64,000 nt of DNA from Strongylocentrotus purpuratus (GCF_000002235.5 NW_022145609.1:38808630-38872629), one strand, 5' to 3'; counted from the stretch's first letter, positions 1 through 11,816 are shown. The notes: generated from the letters alone by a model not told the origin. A program made the numbers and translations.

Positions 1-218
1 GTTGCTTGTGGTTAAAACGTAGAGTAAGTGCATCCATACTACTAGATAAGATCAAAGTTCTAAATCATGAGATCCTGTCGTGTGAACGTAGCCATGCATT
101 CTCTGGTGTCATCGCCAAACACTCAGATTTGTTGATAGACCATAAACCATTCCGTTCCATTAATGTAATGAAAAAACTCCACCAATGTCTGAGTGATTTA
201 GGAGGAAGCTATGCCTGT
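1..218. other. unassigned sequence at window edge
   Basis: No recognisable coding similarity or repeat boundary is seen here. An open frame crosses this stretch, but it continues into the GA microsatellite and has no protein-like composition beyond it. Confidence 0.3.
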
Positions 219-375
219 AGAGAGAGAGAGAGAGAGAGAGAGGGGGAGGGAGAGCAAGAGAGAGAGAGAGAAAGCGAGAGAGAGAGAGAGAGAGAGAGAG
301 GGGGGAGGGGGGGGGGGGGGAGGAGAGAGGGAGAGCGAGCAAGAGAAAAAGAGAGAGGGATGAGAGAATAAGGGA
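219..375. repeat. (GA)n purine-rich microsatellite with G tract
   Basis: This is an almost pure purine run of GA dinucleotides interrupted by G tracts, including about 18 consecutive G near 309-320. The Arg/Glu- and Ser/Leu-rich open frames on either strand here are composition artefacts. Confidence 0.95.
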
Positions 376-1223
376 GAGATGAGAGACGACTTGGTCAAAG
401 AAACATAGAATGGATGAAAGTCACCGAGCATGGTGGAACATCGTGTCTAGACATAGATCCTCAAATTCATTAAAACTGTATTTTGAGTTCTGTTGATGGA
501 ATTGCGTTTAGGGAGAAAATGGCTCAAAGCAGTTCCGAATTGTTTATTGTGCAGTTGTGCAAAATATGAACAAACAAAACCAATAAATCTTTTTCATTTA
601 CTGAAAAGTACAACTCACATTTGGACAAATGACCAACAACATTCTCAGCTTTCATTACTTTCCTGTCATATATTTCGACAAAAATATTTCTTTTGTTTTT
701 CATTAGTCCCACTGCCATAGACTCTGAATGGGTCTCCTTATTGTTGACCCATACAGACATTTAGGAACATGGTTTAATCCTGGTCTGGTAGTCTATATGT
801 ACAGTATAGTATAATATAGTCATGCATTGCCCTTCATCAGCTATTTTCACACTACACTGTTGTAGTTGGTGAAACCGTGAGGTTTTAAACAACGACTCTC
901 TAACAACGCTGGTTCACACGGCACTCAAACTTCACTGTTTGAGGTTTTAAACGACAAGCTTTTATAGCAATTAAGCAGTCATAATCGTCGTTGAAACTTG
1001 GATTAAAGTTGATTGTGCCTGCACTGCACATAACTTTTAGTGAGGACCTGTATGGCTTGTAGTTGTTGTGGTCACCATAAGATCACATTTGGTTAAAAAC
1101 TGAGAGTAAACTTTTAAGATTCCAAAATCAAAAGTGCATCCAGAGCTCTGCACTGTCCTCAACTATATAACACCCTCAGGGTTTAAAATTATTAGCTAAA
1201 CTAATAAGTTTATGGTGTGTTGG
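376..1223. other. unassigned AT-rich sequence
   Basis: I see no gene. A short motif containing 'gaggttttaaac' occurs twice (about 870-890 and 940-955) with related flanks, suggesting a small old duplication. Confidence 0.4.
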
Positions 1224-1248
1224 TCAGGACTCAAATTAATTTTTTGTC

Positions 1249-1318
1249 CACGGGGGCTCTTCCCCCAAAAAAGAGCCCCCGTGAGCATTCTCACGGGGGC
1301 TCTTTTAGTACTGACGGG
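1249..1318. repeat. G-rich hairpins at the outer arm end
   Basis: 'cacgggggctctt' is followed a few bases later by its exact complement 'aagagcccccgtg' (about 1250-1282), then by two further copies in the first orientation. The same module, with small changes, is at about 7030-7115 in the right arm. Confidence 0.85.
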
Positions 1319-1470
1319 GGCTCTTTTTTATACAAATATCCATTGAATTGGTACCTATGATACTCCTCAATTATTTGCTATTTCATCATTATCATTTCAA
1401 TCAGCATTTTCCCTCTTACAAATTTACAAGCTACATAGCTGTTACTGGCCTGTGTATATAATATATACGC

Positions 1471-1975
1471 ATACAACACTGATCTGTATGATGTCTTTAT
1501 CGTGACATATCTTCTTCTCCCCTTGCAAACGAGAAAGAAAACAAGGTCATTAAAAGGGATTAAGCGACAAATAATGATTGTGATTCAAATTGATGCGAAT
1601 ATTTGTTTGAATAAGCACTGCTATTCACCCGAATCTTCTTTGTAAAAACAACTTTTACAAATCTCAGCCGAGCTTGCTGAGTTGAGACGTTCCATTCAAT
1701 GTAAAATACTCATCAAAGAAATCCTAATCTGAAAGTGATCTTACAACACAGTGGCAGATTTGCATGGCTGAGATTTGTAAAAGTCGTTTTTACAAAGAAG
1801 ATTCTGGTGAAAAGCATTGCTCATTCAAAAAAATCCTTGCATCAATTTGAATCACAATGATTATTTGTCACATGATACTTTTATGAAATAACCTTGTTTT
1901 CTTTTATGTTTGCAGGGGGAGAAGAAGCTGTGTCACGTTAAGAAATCATAAAGATCAGTTGTATTATGCGTATAT
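1471..1975. mobile_element. nested palindromic MITE in the left arm
   Basis: About 195-205 bp arms, at 1475-1668 and 1766-1972, are imperfect inverted copies of each other. Both contain a 'tcttcttctcccc...' segment and 'acttttacaaatctcagcc' or its complement, around a ~95 bp centre. The same element sits at about 6390-6895 in the right arm. Confidence 0.75.
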
Positions 1976-2220
1976 ACATATGATACCAGAACAAATGTTG
2001 ATTATCAGAATGTCATTTCGGAATACCTCTATACAAATACCACATTGTCTTTAGCCCGTATCAGTATTAGTATGATCCAATATAAAGCTATTATTCTTTA
2101 TTTAATTCAGTATAATGCTTTTCCTCAAAAATAGTTTTGCTATTTTTTTAGGGTTGAGACGCTAAGAAATGGTTTCAAATGTACATTACATGAACCCTGA
2201 ACCATTGCAAAATGATGGTG

Positions 2221-2252
<32 letters not shown>
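2221..2252. repeat. (CT)n microsatellite
   Basis: A CT dinucleotide run of about 30 bp lies within the left arm. The equivalent (GA)n is at 6101-6128 in the right arm. Confidence 0.95.
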
Positions 2253-2254
<2 letters not shown>

Positions 2255-2587
2255 TTTTAATCATGCATTATCAACTACATATAAAGCAACAACCAAAAAC
2301 TTAGGGTTATCTGAGATAGGTGAAAGTAAGAGTTAAAAAGAAAGTCATGCTAAAACGGCGCTTCACTTCCCCCCCCCCTGAAAAAAATAAAATAGATTAG
2401 TAGTCCTCTCCAGCATCCCCCCCCTCCCCCCGCTTTAATATCACATTTTCATTTGGCAGCCTAAGGGGGCGGGGGGGGGGGGGGGGGGTGGGAGGAGGGG
2501 GTTAAACCCCCTAACCCCCCTCCCCCCGTAGATATGCCCATGTTACCATATCATTCCACGACAACTTGGTCTTCCTCTTCTTCTCAA

Positions 2588-2740
2588 TAGGGACTTTTAG
2601 ATTTGCGTGGACGTGGACGTGTTACGTCCTTTTAAGACACTGGCAGTCACATGTGACGTCCTTTTAAGCACTGGCACTGCCTTAAAAGGAGGTCACACGT
2701 TGCAGTCCACGTTCTCGTCGTGCAAATCTAAAAGTCCCTA
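2588..2740. mobile_element. 153 bp MITE with TAGGGACTTTTAGATTTGC ends (copy 1)
   Basis: The element begins 'tagggacttttagatttg' and ends with the inverse, 'caaatctaaaagtccctaa', flanked by TA. Inside are inverted copies of a 'ccttttaag' motif, so nearly the whole element can fold. A TA target preference is consistent with Tc1/mariner-type or related transposases (inference). Confidence 0.8.
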
Positions 2741-3196
2741 ATATTGATTTACTGGTCATTTGAAATCACCAGATTTCAGCGGGTTAACGCTTTCACAATG
2801 AAAACCTTCTCCATGACCATGTTTCTGCCCTTGCGCTATCGCCTCCAGCTCCAGCAGACATGGCGCGGCAGCGTGCACACGTACCGCTACTAACAGCGCA
2901 GTAGGCCTATAACCACTGCTGACGGCGGCACTGCACTGCGAGCTGAATCGGTAATAATAGGCCTACTCATAAAACGAGAAATCTTGCACGCTAATCTAAG
3001 TTCCATTTCATTGGTTTAAGGTTTGAAAATTGAAACTCAATATTGTGTTAAAGTTATAACAGAAAAGATAATCTTTATTTTATAATTCCATGGGGGCGAT
3101 TTTTAATTTTGCAATCGCCCCGTGAGCAACCTAACGGGGGCGATTATGTAGCTCACGGGGGCGATTGGCCCACCGCCCCCGTGTATTTTGAGCGCT

Positions 3197-4443
3197 GGTG
3201 TTGGTTGAACTTAGCTATTACTAGTTTTACTACATCAATGTGGTCAGTATGTAAAGTAACTATATCCCAGCAATTTGACTATGTACATGTAGTTAGTTTT
3301 CCATTTATCAGATTGCCCTACCCTCTTGCAAAAATTGAGCCTCAAGGCTGACCTACATGTAGGTCGATACTTAGAGGAAAGTTTCTCAGCCATGGAAGGT
3401 CTAAACAACAATTTGTTTTGTCTTTTAATAATCCCACACTCACTGCCCATCCACTTAAGTGCACACCTTTGTATTACCTTAAGATGTCTCTTAATGACTG
3501 AACTGAAGCACTGGAGCGCACCTTATCCAGTAATTTTTTTCTCATTGCTGGGCCAATATGATGAAAACAAAGCTCTTCAGTCTGTGAATTAACTAAAGGG
3601 CACGTGAAGGGCCATTGGAACAGAAGTCAAAGGGGAATTAACCCTGAAACCACATTTTAATTTCAGTTTGTAGGCCATTGAAACATCTGAAAATGTAAAC
3701 ATCATACATTTGACAAAAGGGAGGACGTAACTCTTCTTCAGAATCCTTAGTCTTCTGTGGCTTTGAGAATTATCACAACGGCGCCATTGTGTTTGCGCAC
3801 GGCCAGTTCTGTGACGTATTGCATGTATTCAACCGCTGTTACGTACGTACGTTTCCATGCTGTAAACTGTAAAAATGATCATTGCAGATCACTGGGGTTT
3901 TCCTGTCGTACTTGTACTTTTTGACCAGAAATTTCTCCACCTTCAAAATGCATGGCCAGTTGGCCTTTGTAGAGAGGTGGTCACTAAGACAGGTTTGTCC
4001 ATTCATATATTACTGAGACAGTGTCAATGTGAGGAATATCCCCTGCCTCATAGCAACAAAGAATTGTGACTAAAAATATTTCATTTTGTGATAATGATTC
4101 AATGTCAAGTATGGTTGTATGTTGGTTGATCACCAATTTTTAAATCATTTATTTCTTTTTTTATTTTTAGCTCAAATTGTTTAGAATAAAACAGGATTGA
4201 GTAATATTTATTTGATTTTACATGGAATGATCAACCCATAGTGTGACAGACAATGAACAATTGCACCATGCTCATCCTTGTACAGTCTTTCAGGATAATG
4301 TTGTTATTTGAAGGTGTGCAGATGGCTATTCCATGCAGTCAGGATTTCCTGTAGAAAATCCCCTCATGAATGATTACAGTTCAGAAATGTATTATTTTAG
4401 AACTGCAATTAACTTTGTTTGATGAATTAATCATGTTTTAAGC
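3197..4443. other. left part of the foldback spacer, no gene recognised
   Basis: The sequence is AT-rich. Open frames of 64-88 codons occur but have no recognisable motif and overlap on both strands. The 'acgtacgtacgt' at 3841-3852 is a short simple repeat. Confidence 0.4.
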
Positions 4444-4817
4444 TTAAAGGTAAAGACCAGTTATGGTCATGCGATTGCATTGTGAAAGAAACGTTATGGA
4501 ATCGATCAGAAAAGGTTGATAATCTAGCATCTAGCATCTGCAAGGTTCTGGAATCATCAAAATGATAAGAAATTTGGCTCATTCTTCGTAAAATTACAAG
4601 CACTATACACAGAAAGATGTATATGGGACTACCCTATATCTCTCACAGACCATGAGAGAAACAAATTTACCAAATATATGAATTAGCAGGCGGTGTCCCG
4701 GCAAATTTTTTATCATCATGTATTAGTCAAAACATATTCTTTCACATGATTGGTAATGAGAGCTTCCATTTCATTTTTTGAAATTGGGGCGTTTCCAATA
4801 CTGGTCTTTACCTTTAA
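4444..4817. mobile_element. 374 bp TTAA MITE, family B (copy 1)
   Basis: The ends are perfect inverted repeats, 'ttaaaggtaaagaccagt' and 'actggtctttacctttaa', with TTAA at both borders. The second copy at about 46128-46529 is clearly homologous along its length. TTAA targets are characteristic of piggyBac- and Kolobok-type transposases, so this is probably a non-autonomous derivative of one of those. Confidence 0.85.
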
Positions 4818-5156
4818 AAGTACACATTATAGCCTGAAAATGTCCACTTTAAAAAAAAATTAAACAATTTAATTGTTTTTGGTAATCTAGAGTATAATGA
4901 CTACCGTATAATTGCAGTTGTCATTTGACCAGTTGTTTGAAGAGGGTCAAAAGGGGATTGATATTTCATGTACTTTCATATCCAGAGAATAGCATCCTAC
5001 TGGAAATGGTAGGGTATGAAACTATGATCGTAGCATGTCCAGCTATGAATCACTTTTGAAATTTGTATAGGTAAGTTTTTGCCTTGAAGCCTTTCTTCAT
5101 CAAGAATTCATGAAAGTTTCATGTCCTCAAATTCAGTATGTGTATATCATATACGG
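4818..5156. other. right part of the foldback spacer, nothing recognised
   Basis: AT-rich sequence with no open frame or repeat boundary that I can support. Confidence 0.4.
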
Positions 5157-5608
5157 CAGCGCTCAAAATACACGGGGGCAGTGGGCGATTCGCCCCCGTG
5201 AGCTACATAATCGCCCCCATCAGGTTGCTCACGGGGGCGATTGCAAAATTAAAAATCGCCCCCGTGGAATTATAAAATAAAGATTATCTTTTCTGTTATA
5301 ACTTTAACACAATATTGAGTTTCAATTTTCAAACCTTAAACCAATGAAATGGAACTTAGATTAGCGTGCAAGATTTCTCGTTTTATGAGTAGGCCTACTG
5401 ATTCAGCTCGCAGTGCAGTGCCGCCGTCAGCAGTGGTTATAGGCCTACTGCGCCGTTAGTAGCGGTACGTGTGCACGCTGCCGCGCCATGTCTGCTGGAG
5501 CTGGAGGCGATCGCGCAAGGGCAGAAACATGGTCATGGAGAAGGTTTTCGTTGTGAAAGCATTAACCCGCTGAAATCTGGTGATCTCAAATGACCAGTAA
5601 ATCAATAT

Positions 5609-5761
5609 TAGGGACTTTTAGATTTGCACGATGAGAATGTGGACTGCAACGTGTGACCTCCTTTTAAGGCAGTGCCACTGCTTAAAAGGACGTCACATGT
5701 GACTGCCAGTGTCTTAAAAGGACGTAACACGTCCACGTCCACGCAAATCTAAAAGTCCCTA
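5609..5761. mobile_element. 153 bp MITE, TAGGGACTTTTAG family (copy 2)
   Basis: Mirror copy, within the right arm, of the element at 2588-2740. It has the same length and the same TA-flanked ends. Confidence 0.8.
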
Positions 5762-6097
5762 TATTGAGAGGAAGAGGAAGACCAAGAATGATAGGGTAAC
5801 ATGGGCAGATCTACGGGGGGGGGGGGGGGGGGGGGGGGGGGTTTAAGCGCCTCCTCCCACCTCACCCGGCCCCCTTGGGCTGCCAAGTGAAAATGTGATA
5901 TTAAAGCGGGGGGGGGGGGGGGGGGGGGGATGCTGGAGAGGAGGACTACTAATCTATTTTATTTTTTTCAGGGGGGGGGGGGAAGTGAAGCGCCGTTTTA
6001 GCATGACTTTCTTTTTAACTCTTACTTTCACCTATCTCAGATAACCCTAAGTTTTTGGTTGCTGCTCTATATGTAGTTGATAATGCATGATTAAAAT

Positions 6098-6130
<33 letters not shown>

Positions 6131-6389
6131 AACCATCATTTTGCAATGGTTCAGGGTTCGTGTAATGTACATTTGAAACCATTTCTTAGCGTCTCAACCC
6201 TAAAAAAATAGCAAAACTATTTTTGAGGAAAAGCATTATACTGAATTAAATAAAGAATAATAGCTTTATATTGGATCATACTAATACTGATACGAGCTAA
6301 AGATGTGGTATTTGTATAGAGGTATTCCAAAATGACATTCTGATAATCAACATTTGTTCTGGTATCATATGTATATATGCATAATACAA

Positions 6390-6895
6390 CTGATCTTTAT
6401 GATTTCTTAACGTGACATAGCTTCTTCTCCCCTGCAAACAAAAAAGAAAACAAGGTTATTTAATAAAAGGATCATGCGACAAATAATCATTGTGATTCAA
6501 ATTGATGCAAGGATTTCTTTGAATAAGCAATGCTTTTCACCAGAATCTTCTTTGTAAAAACGACTTTTACAAATCTCAGCCATACAAATCTGCCACTGTG
6601 TTGTAAGATCACTTTCAGATTAGGAGAAGTGTATTCTTTAATGAGTATTTTACATTGAATGGAACGTCTTAACTCAGTAAGCATGGCTGAGATTTGTAAA
6701 AGTTATTTTTACAAAGAAGATTCGGGTGAATAGCAGTGCTTATTCAAACAAATATTCGCATCAATTTGAATCACAATCATTATTTGTCGCTTAATCCCTT
6801 TTAATGACCTTGTTTTCTTTCTCGTTTGCAAGGGGAGAAGAAGATATGTCACATTAAAAACATCATAAAGATCAGTGTTGTGTGCATATATTATA
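6390..6895. mobile_element. nested palindromic MITE in the right arm
   Basis: Mirror copy of 1471-1975. Both halves again carry the 'acttttacaaatctcagcc' inverted segments, centred near 6630. Confidence 0.75.
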
Positions 6896-7177
6896 TACAC
6901 AGGCCAGTAACAGCTATGTAGCTTGTAAATTTGTAAGAGGGAAAATGCTGATTGAAATGATAATGATGAAATAGAAAATAATTGAGGAGTATCATAGGTA
7001 CCAATTCAATGGATATTTGTATAAAAAAGAGCCCCCGTCAGTACTAAAAGAGCCCCCGTGAGAAGGCTCACGGGGGCTCTTTTTTTTGGGGGGGGGGGGG
7101 GGAAGAGCCCCGGTGGACAAAAAATTAATTTGAGCCCTGATATACGGTATGCAAAACACTCTCAAAACAACAATGTT

Positions 7178-7480
7178 AAAGGCCTGTCTTCATCAGACAG
7201 AAGTTGCAAAATAACCTGCTTTTTCCAGACTCTGGATATTTTCCCAAAGCTCGAAATTACGTCTTTACCAGACCGATACGCTCATCCCAAACATGAGCAA
7301 ATTAGCCCGCTATTTCCCAAATAGTGGGTTATTTTGGAAACAATACCAAGATTTCTCGGGATATTTTCTGAACCAAATAGCAACGTTGGCTGATGAAGAT
7401 GCAAATTAGCTGGCTTATTTGAGATCGGCTAGTTAAAACAGCGGGTTATTTTGCAACTTTGGTTTGATGAAAGCAGGCCT
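7178..7480. mobile_element. MITE, AGGCCTGTCTTCATCA family (copy 1)
   Basis: It starts 'aaaggcctgtcttcatcag' and ends with the near-inverse 'tttgatgaaagcaggcct'. The interior is rich in the motifs 'caaataacccgct' and 'agcgggttatttt', which also invert. Related copies are at 11233-11632 and 50982-51276. Confidence 0.7.
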
Positions 7481-7907
7481 ATGCAGGAAAACCTTGCCTC
7501 CAATTTCTTGCCAGAGTTTGTCATTGGTATTTGAATAGAATGCTCCTTGTGTTTAATAAGAAAACATTTTCCCAGCAAACAGACTCAGGGATTCATAGCT
7601 GTGACAGTGAGTGTGACTGGCTATTCAATTGATGACGCAAACAGGGCCAAAGGAAAAAGTGTTTTGTGATGCGTGTTTCTTTTGATCGCTTCTTCAGCTT
7701 CTCATGTTCAGTCAGGCAATTAACAAACTGGGATGGTATATTGGAAAGTTTTTGGAAACGCTGTTACCTTTTTTGTTAGCAAGAGGTTTGTTGATTGTCA
7801 TCATGAAATCGTAATTTTGTGGGATATAAACGCTTATTATTAGTGTTTGAGCAGTTACATGTGTAAACCATATACTCACGTGTACAGATATTTACTAGGC
7901 AATCACT
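7481..7907. other. unassigned sequence
   Basis: No coding or repeat signal can be supported here. Confidence 0.35.
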
Positions 7908-8265
7908 TGCAATGTAGGGGATGTCACCCTCCTAGTCAGTCTATGCCTCAACTAAAAATTGTAGAAATATATGTTAAGATTGGTATGAAAATATTAAACT
8001 TTATCAAAGAAAATCAGTTCAAAAAGATTTTTTCTAAATTTCTTTGTGTATTGCCTATTGAATATATGACCATATATTCATGCAATTGTATTCCAACATT
8101 TGTTGATGCATTTTAAAGTCTGATGTACCTTGTGATTCCGATCACTTTAAAAATGTATAAGTATCTGGAAATTTGTCATTCAAAGGCTACCGGTATATAA
8201 TCCCTCCACACTTGATGCCTTTGAATGTGTGTTCAATTAGATTTCCATCTTTTGTTGTTGTGATG
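7908..8265 (+). repeat. ~355 bp dispersed repeat, copy 1
   Basis: This segment reappears in the same orientation at about 12154-12510. The shared stretch includes 'atgcctcaactaaaaatt' and 'aatccctccacactt' with many differences between them. No terminal inverted repeat is evident, so the element class is unknown. The 89-codon open frame inside is not conserved in copy 2. Confidence 0.7.
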
Positions 8266-8825
8266 ACAGTGAACATTCAAAACACACACATACCTCTCAG
8301 TCATCTCTCTAAAACGTGAAAGATAGCTTATCGGTAGTTTCAGAATACTGACTCTGGTAAAAGGAAGGAAAAGGGCAGATTTATCCCTTTGGGTTAGTAA
8401 ATTGCTTTTTTTTTTTTTAAACAAATAATATAAACATTGAATAAGTAAACATTGGATCAATAGAGCATAAAAAATAGTTGATAAAGTATTTGTTCAATGG
8501 CCAAATTATGGCCAAATCGATATAGTTCAATTGGAACTGTTTGTTTCAAATGTAGTTAGTTATTCTTAAAAAAGCTGGTATTGTTGATTTCATTTTTGGT
8601 TGCCCATTTGTTCAGGCTCTGCAAGTATATGAGGCGTTGCCTTCCCCTGCTTCTCTTGCCAGAAATCTTCCCTCGTATTATTCTTTCTTTCTAGATAATC
8701 CTTTCTGTATATGTGATGTCTGCAACAGACCTGGTGCTTGATGATGATGATGATATGTTGGCTAGAACCTGGTGTCTTGACATTGTTGACATTACCCTAT
8801 ATGTCCATGTATTTGTTTATATTAA
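8266..8825. other. unassigned sequence with poly-T
   Basis: AT-rich, with a T run at 8405-8418 and a short GAT repeat at 8741-8753. No gene recognised. Confidence 0.35.
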
Positions 8826-9183
8826 AGTGACTCGTAACATTGCCTCAGATCCTGACACAAAATTCTGGATTTAGCTCATGCTGCAATCATAATTATAAAC
8901 ATTTAGGGCAGTCAGGAATCCCATGACTTTTACAAGCCTGTCTGATTATCAAGATATTTATGATTGGAAATCAAAATTTCATCTTTCGTTTTCCTAACGG
9001 GTTTTATAGCACTACAGTCTATTGGGGAAAATGAGTATGGTAAAACCGGTCACTCAAAGATTTTTACTTTTTTGAGGCACTTCATGATCATTTTGAAGCG
9101 CAATAATACACCATATCACAGACACTGATAACAGGTAGGGCCATGCATCTCAGATTTAACATTGTTAAATAATGCCTTTCAAC
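8826..9183 (+). mobile_element. TTAA MITE, family C (diverged copy)
   Basis: Matches the 45744 and 55292 copies through 'ggatttagctcatgctgcaa', 'gtaaaaccggtcactcaaag' and the end 'aatgccttt'. The left end is diverged ('attaaagtgactcg'). Confidence 0.75.
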
Positions 9184-10247
9184 AAAAGTTAGAGGTTCTA
9201 TGGTGATGATTAGAATGTAGTGATTTGCTCTGCCAAGACTGAGCTGGTCAACATTTTATTTTGTCAGAGATAAATAGTTTAGAGATTGGTCTCTAATTGA
9301 GTTTAAGGTTAGGGTTAAATAGGTAAATGTACCGTACTTGGTTGTGTATAGGTACAGTACATGGCTGTAGATTTAGGTACCAGTACATGCATATGATCTA
9401 AATGTTGAAGTGTTGAAATAATTAAATTCAACCAGTGTTAGACAGTTAACAACTGACAATTGTTTACTGAAGCATGTATTTTTTTATTATATATAATCAA
9501 ATAAAATGTCTCTATAGGTATACTAAAGATAGCGCTTTTCGTACTTCAAACTTGTTTATTATTACCCCCAAACAACCAAACTAATGTCCAGAGTGTTTGT
9601 TGTATCAAATTTAGACCATGACATTTCCATAGCACTCAGCTGAGACTTTGGACAAGTTGCCATTAAACTTCATCTCGATGCTAGACTGATTTATTTTGAC
9701 TGCTCAAGTATAGCCAATCGCTTTGTTAAAAGGTCATTTGTCATTCCGGCAATGCTGGAGATTGTGTTTGGTGGTACAATAATAAACGTTTTTAATATAA
9801 ACTACTTCAAACGGTGCAGGGGATACTTGACGATTGAGTGTACAGCTTCTTTTTATTTTGGTAGCATCTAGGAGATAGTATGATTGCTGTAAATGTCACT
9901 TGAATAAAGTAACTCAGGTGGGTGGGAGGGGGGAAGGGGGGGGGGGGGCTTCTAGCTCAGACAACCGGACCCTTGTTACACCAAATTCCCACAGGCCCCA
10001 AAAGTGCCCTGAGACCACAATGTACATGTATGAACATATATAGGTTTATTTGTAATTTTGTTGTTGTTTAATATGCAATTGTTTGTCATTGTATTTTGTT
10101 TGTTATAGAGACTTTGGTGGAAAGTGCTTTATATTTTAAATTTATGAATTACATTTCATTTCTGATAGATGGATGTATGCCTCTTTTTCCCTTCTTTTCT
10201 ACTACCTACTAATATTTTTAGGAATATTGTATACGGTTGTATATGCA
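9184..10247. other. unassigned AT-rich sequence with G tract
   Basis: No gene recognised. A G-rich run is at 9920-9949. Confidence 0.35.
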
Positions 10248-10400
10248 TGGGCATTCTCTGGGTGATGGGCGCCCTTTCCTTGTTGGTGGGATCTAATCTT
10301 AATTTATTGGGGGGAGGGGGTTGTTTTGATTAATTTTTTTTTTTGAAGGGGAAGGGGCCCACCTCCTGGACATGTGTGCCCATCACCACGAGAATGCCCA
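10248..10400. mobile_element. short hairpin element
   Basis: 'gggcattctctgggtgatggg' on the left is inverted on the right as 'cccatcaccacgagaatgccc', enclosing about 105 bp. This is a MITE-like foldback with no related copy seen in this window. Confidence 0.6.
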
Positions 10401-10409
10401 CTGCCACTC

Positions 10410-10612
10410 ATCACTTTTTAAACTTTTTAAACTTTTAACATTTACTATTGGTTTGTAACGTGCACTTTGCAATTTTTGTTTGTATGTATCTATTTTCAAT
10501 TATTTATTTTGTATATCTTTAAATGTAACAAATGTAACAAATGTGCAATTCAGCCTTTGACTGCGAATCATTTGATTAATAAACTCTTTTTGAACTTGAA
10601 CCTTGAACGGTA
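10410..10612 (+). mobile_element. 3' end of a CR1/L2-like LINE
   Basis: An AT-rich tail runs through 'aataaactctttttgaac' and ends in short tandem units 'ttgaac', a typical 3' terminus for CR1/L2-clade LINEs. No coding part remains, so this is a strongly 5'-truncated copy. Confidence 0.5.
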
Positions 10613-11232
10613 TCATAAATTTCTATCAAGTTTTGTATGTTTTTTAAAATTATAACAGAGGAATAATCAGGCTTGTGTACACGTGACCCTTATAATGAGC
10701 TCCCATTTCATCAGAGGAGTTTGGTCAGTCCCAGTTCTGTGCATTAATTTGGACTTAAGCCCTGGTAACGATAATAATCTTTCAAACTTTCAATATGACA
10801 AAGTAATTTCCCTTGTCCCAAGGATTTCATATGTAGCAAAGTTCCACACTTTGGCCTGGCTGTATTCTACTAAAATTTAAACCAGACGCTGTTTTAATGT
10901 TTTTTGTCAAAATTTGGATTGACAAATGATCTTAGTTACATAGGAAACATAAACAAGGCAATTTTAAGGCACGGTGAACCACCTTAAAAAGCCATTCAGG
11001 CAAAACCTTCCATATAAAAAAAGAAGACTTTATTATGGGTTTCTTAAAAAGAGAAACCCAGTTGTACTTGCTGATCTGTGTATTTTAAGAAACATCTAAA
11101 TGGCACTACACTTGATTATCTCATTTGTTTCCTTTCGCCTACCATGGACCTACGCGCTTTTAAAATACTTTACATGTAAGTGGTTTACTGCCTCGTGGCC
11201 TCATGTATGAATGGCTCTTGTAGAATGGCAAT
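10613..11232. other. unassigned sequence
   Basis: No gene recognised. A short self-complementary stretch lies around 11035-11060. Confidence 0.35.
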
Positions 11233-11632
11233 AGGCCTGTCTTCACTATCTCGAGATTGCCAAATAGCCCGCTATTTCTGATTTGGGAAATAATCCCGAA
11301 GTTACAAATCGCGTCTTCATCAGCTCGAGATTTGACCTCGAAACTTGAAACTCAACCTTGAGAAATTAGCTCAAGATATTTTGCTCAGCGTTCGCGCATA
11401 GTGCGAGTCTTCGGTCTGGTGAAGACGCACCGGACAAATAGCTGGATATTTTGCCAAATAGTGGGATATTTTGCAAACTATCCCAAGATATCTTGGGATG
11501 ACAATCCCGACCAAATATCCCGCTAATTGCAACTTTGGGCTGATGAGGACGCAAATTAGCTGGATAGTTCCGATCGGGATAGTTTAAATAGCGGGATATT
11601 TGGCAATCTCGAGCTAGTGAGGACTGCTTGAA
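11233..11632. mobile_element. MITE, AGGCCTGTCTTCA family (copy 2)
   Basis: It begins 'aggcctgtcttcactatc' and ends near 'gtgaggactgcttg'. Many internal 'agcgggatattt' and 'aaatagctggatattt' subrepeats occur in both orientations, as in the 7178 copy. Confidence 0.65.
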
Positions 11633-11816
11633 GACGTACTATTATGTGGAGGGAATCCATGGCATGTGAATTGATCGGCCTGGTGTGTGTGCGTGTTGTT
11701 TGAATCTGTGTTTTTCTGAAGTTTGGAAAAACTGTCAGGAGCTCATCCTTGACATTTGTCATTGCATTTCTGCACATTGCATTATTTGTGTCTGTTTACG
11801 TGTGCATGTAAGGGGG

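Larger units (their letters stand above)
1224..3196 (+). repeat. left arm of the foldback structure
   Basis: The outer end holds tandem and inverted copies of 'cacgggggctctt'. The inner end holds comparable copies of 'cacgggggcgatt'. The two ends of one arm are thus related to each other (ctcaaa...cacgggggc on both), so the arm itself looks like a complete ~2 kb element with G-rich terminal inverted repeats. Confidence 0.85.
1224..7140. mobile_element. giant foldback structure: two ~1.97 kb inverted arms around a ~1.96 kb spacer
   Basis: The sequence from 1224 to about 3196 returns as its reverse complement from about 5157 to 7140. By eye the arms are roughly 95% alike, with scattered substitutions, small indels and different homopolymer lengths. 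Outer ends read 'tcagg(a/g)ctcaaattaa'. Inner ends read 'gtgtattttgagcgctg' and its complement. Each arm carries the same nested elements in the same positions: a ~500 bp palindrome, a 153 bp MITE, GA/CT and G/C tracts. The nested insertions therefore predate the inverted duplication. No transposase was recognised in arms or spacer, and no convincing target-site duplication was seen. Long inverted-repeat foldback (TU-type) transposons are known from sea urchins, and this resembles that architecture. A segmental inverted duplication of a 2-kb element is the alternative. Confidence 0.85.
5157..7140 (-). repeat. right arm of the foldback structure
   Basis: Reverse complement of 1224-3196. Differences from the left arm include longer poly-G runs (about 5814-5841 and 5908-5929), an extra ~7 bp near 6626-6640, and point changes throughout. 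This argues against a simple assembly duplication. Confidence 0.85.

Noticed and set aside
219..375. Arg/Glu- and Ser/Leu-rich open frames over GA repeats (also at 11756-12154 and 14170-14547)
   Set aside because: They are translations of dinucleotide repeats, present in several frames on both strands.
1224..7140. Foldback as an assembly artefact
   Set aside because: The arms differ by many substitutions and indels and enclose unique sequence, which a mirrored misassembly would not produce. Long reads would settle it.
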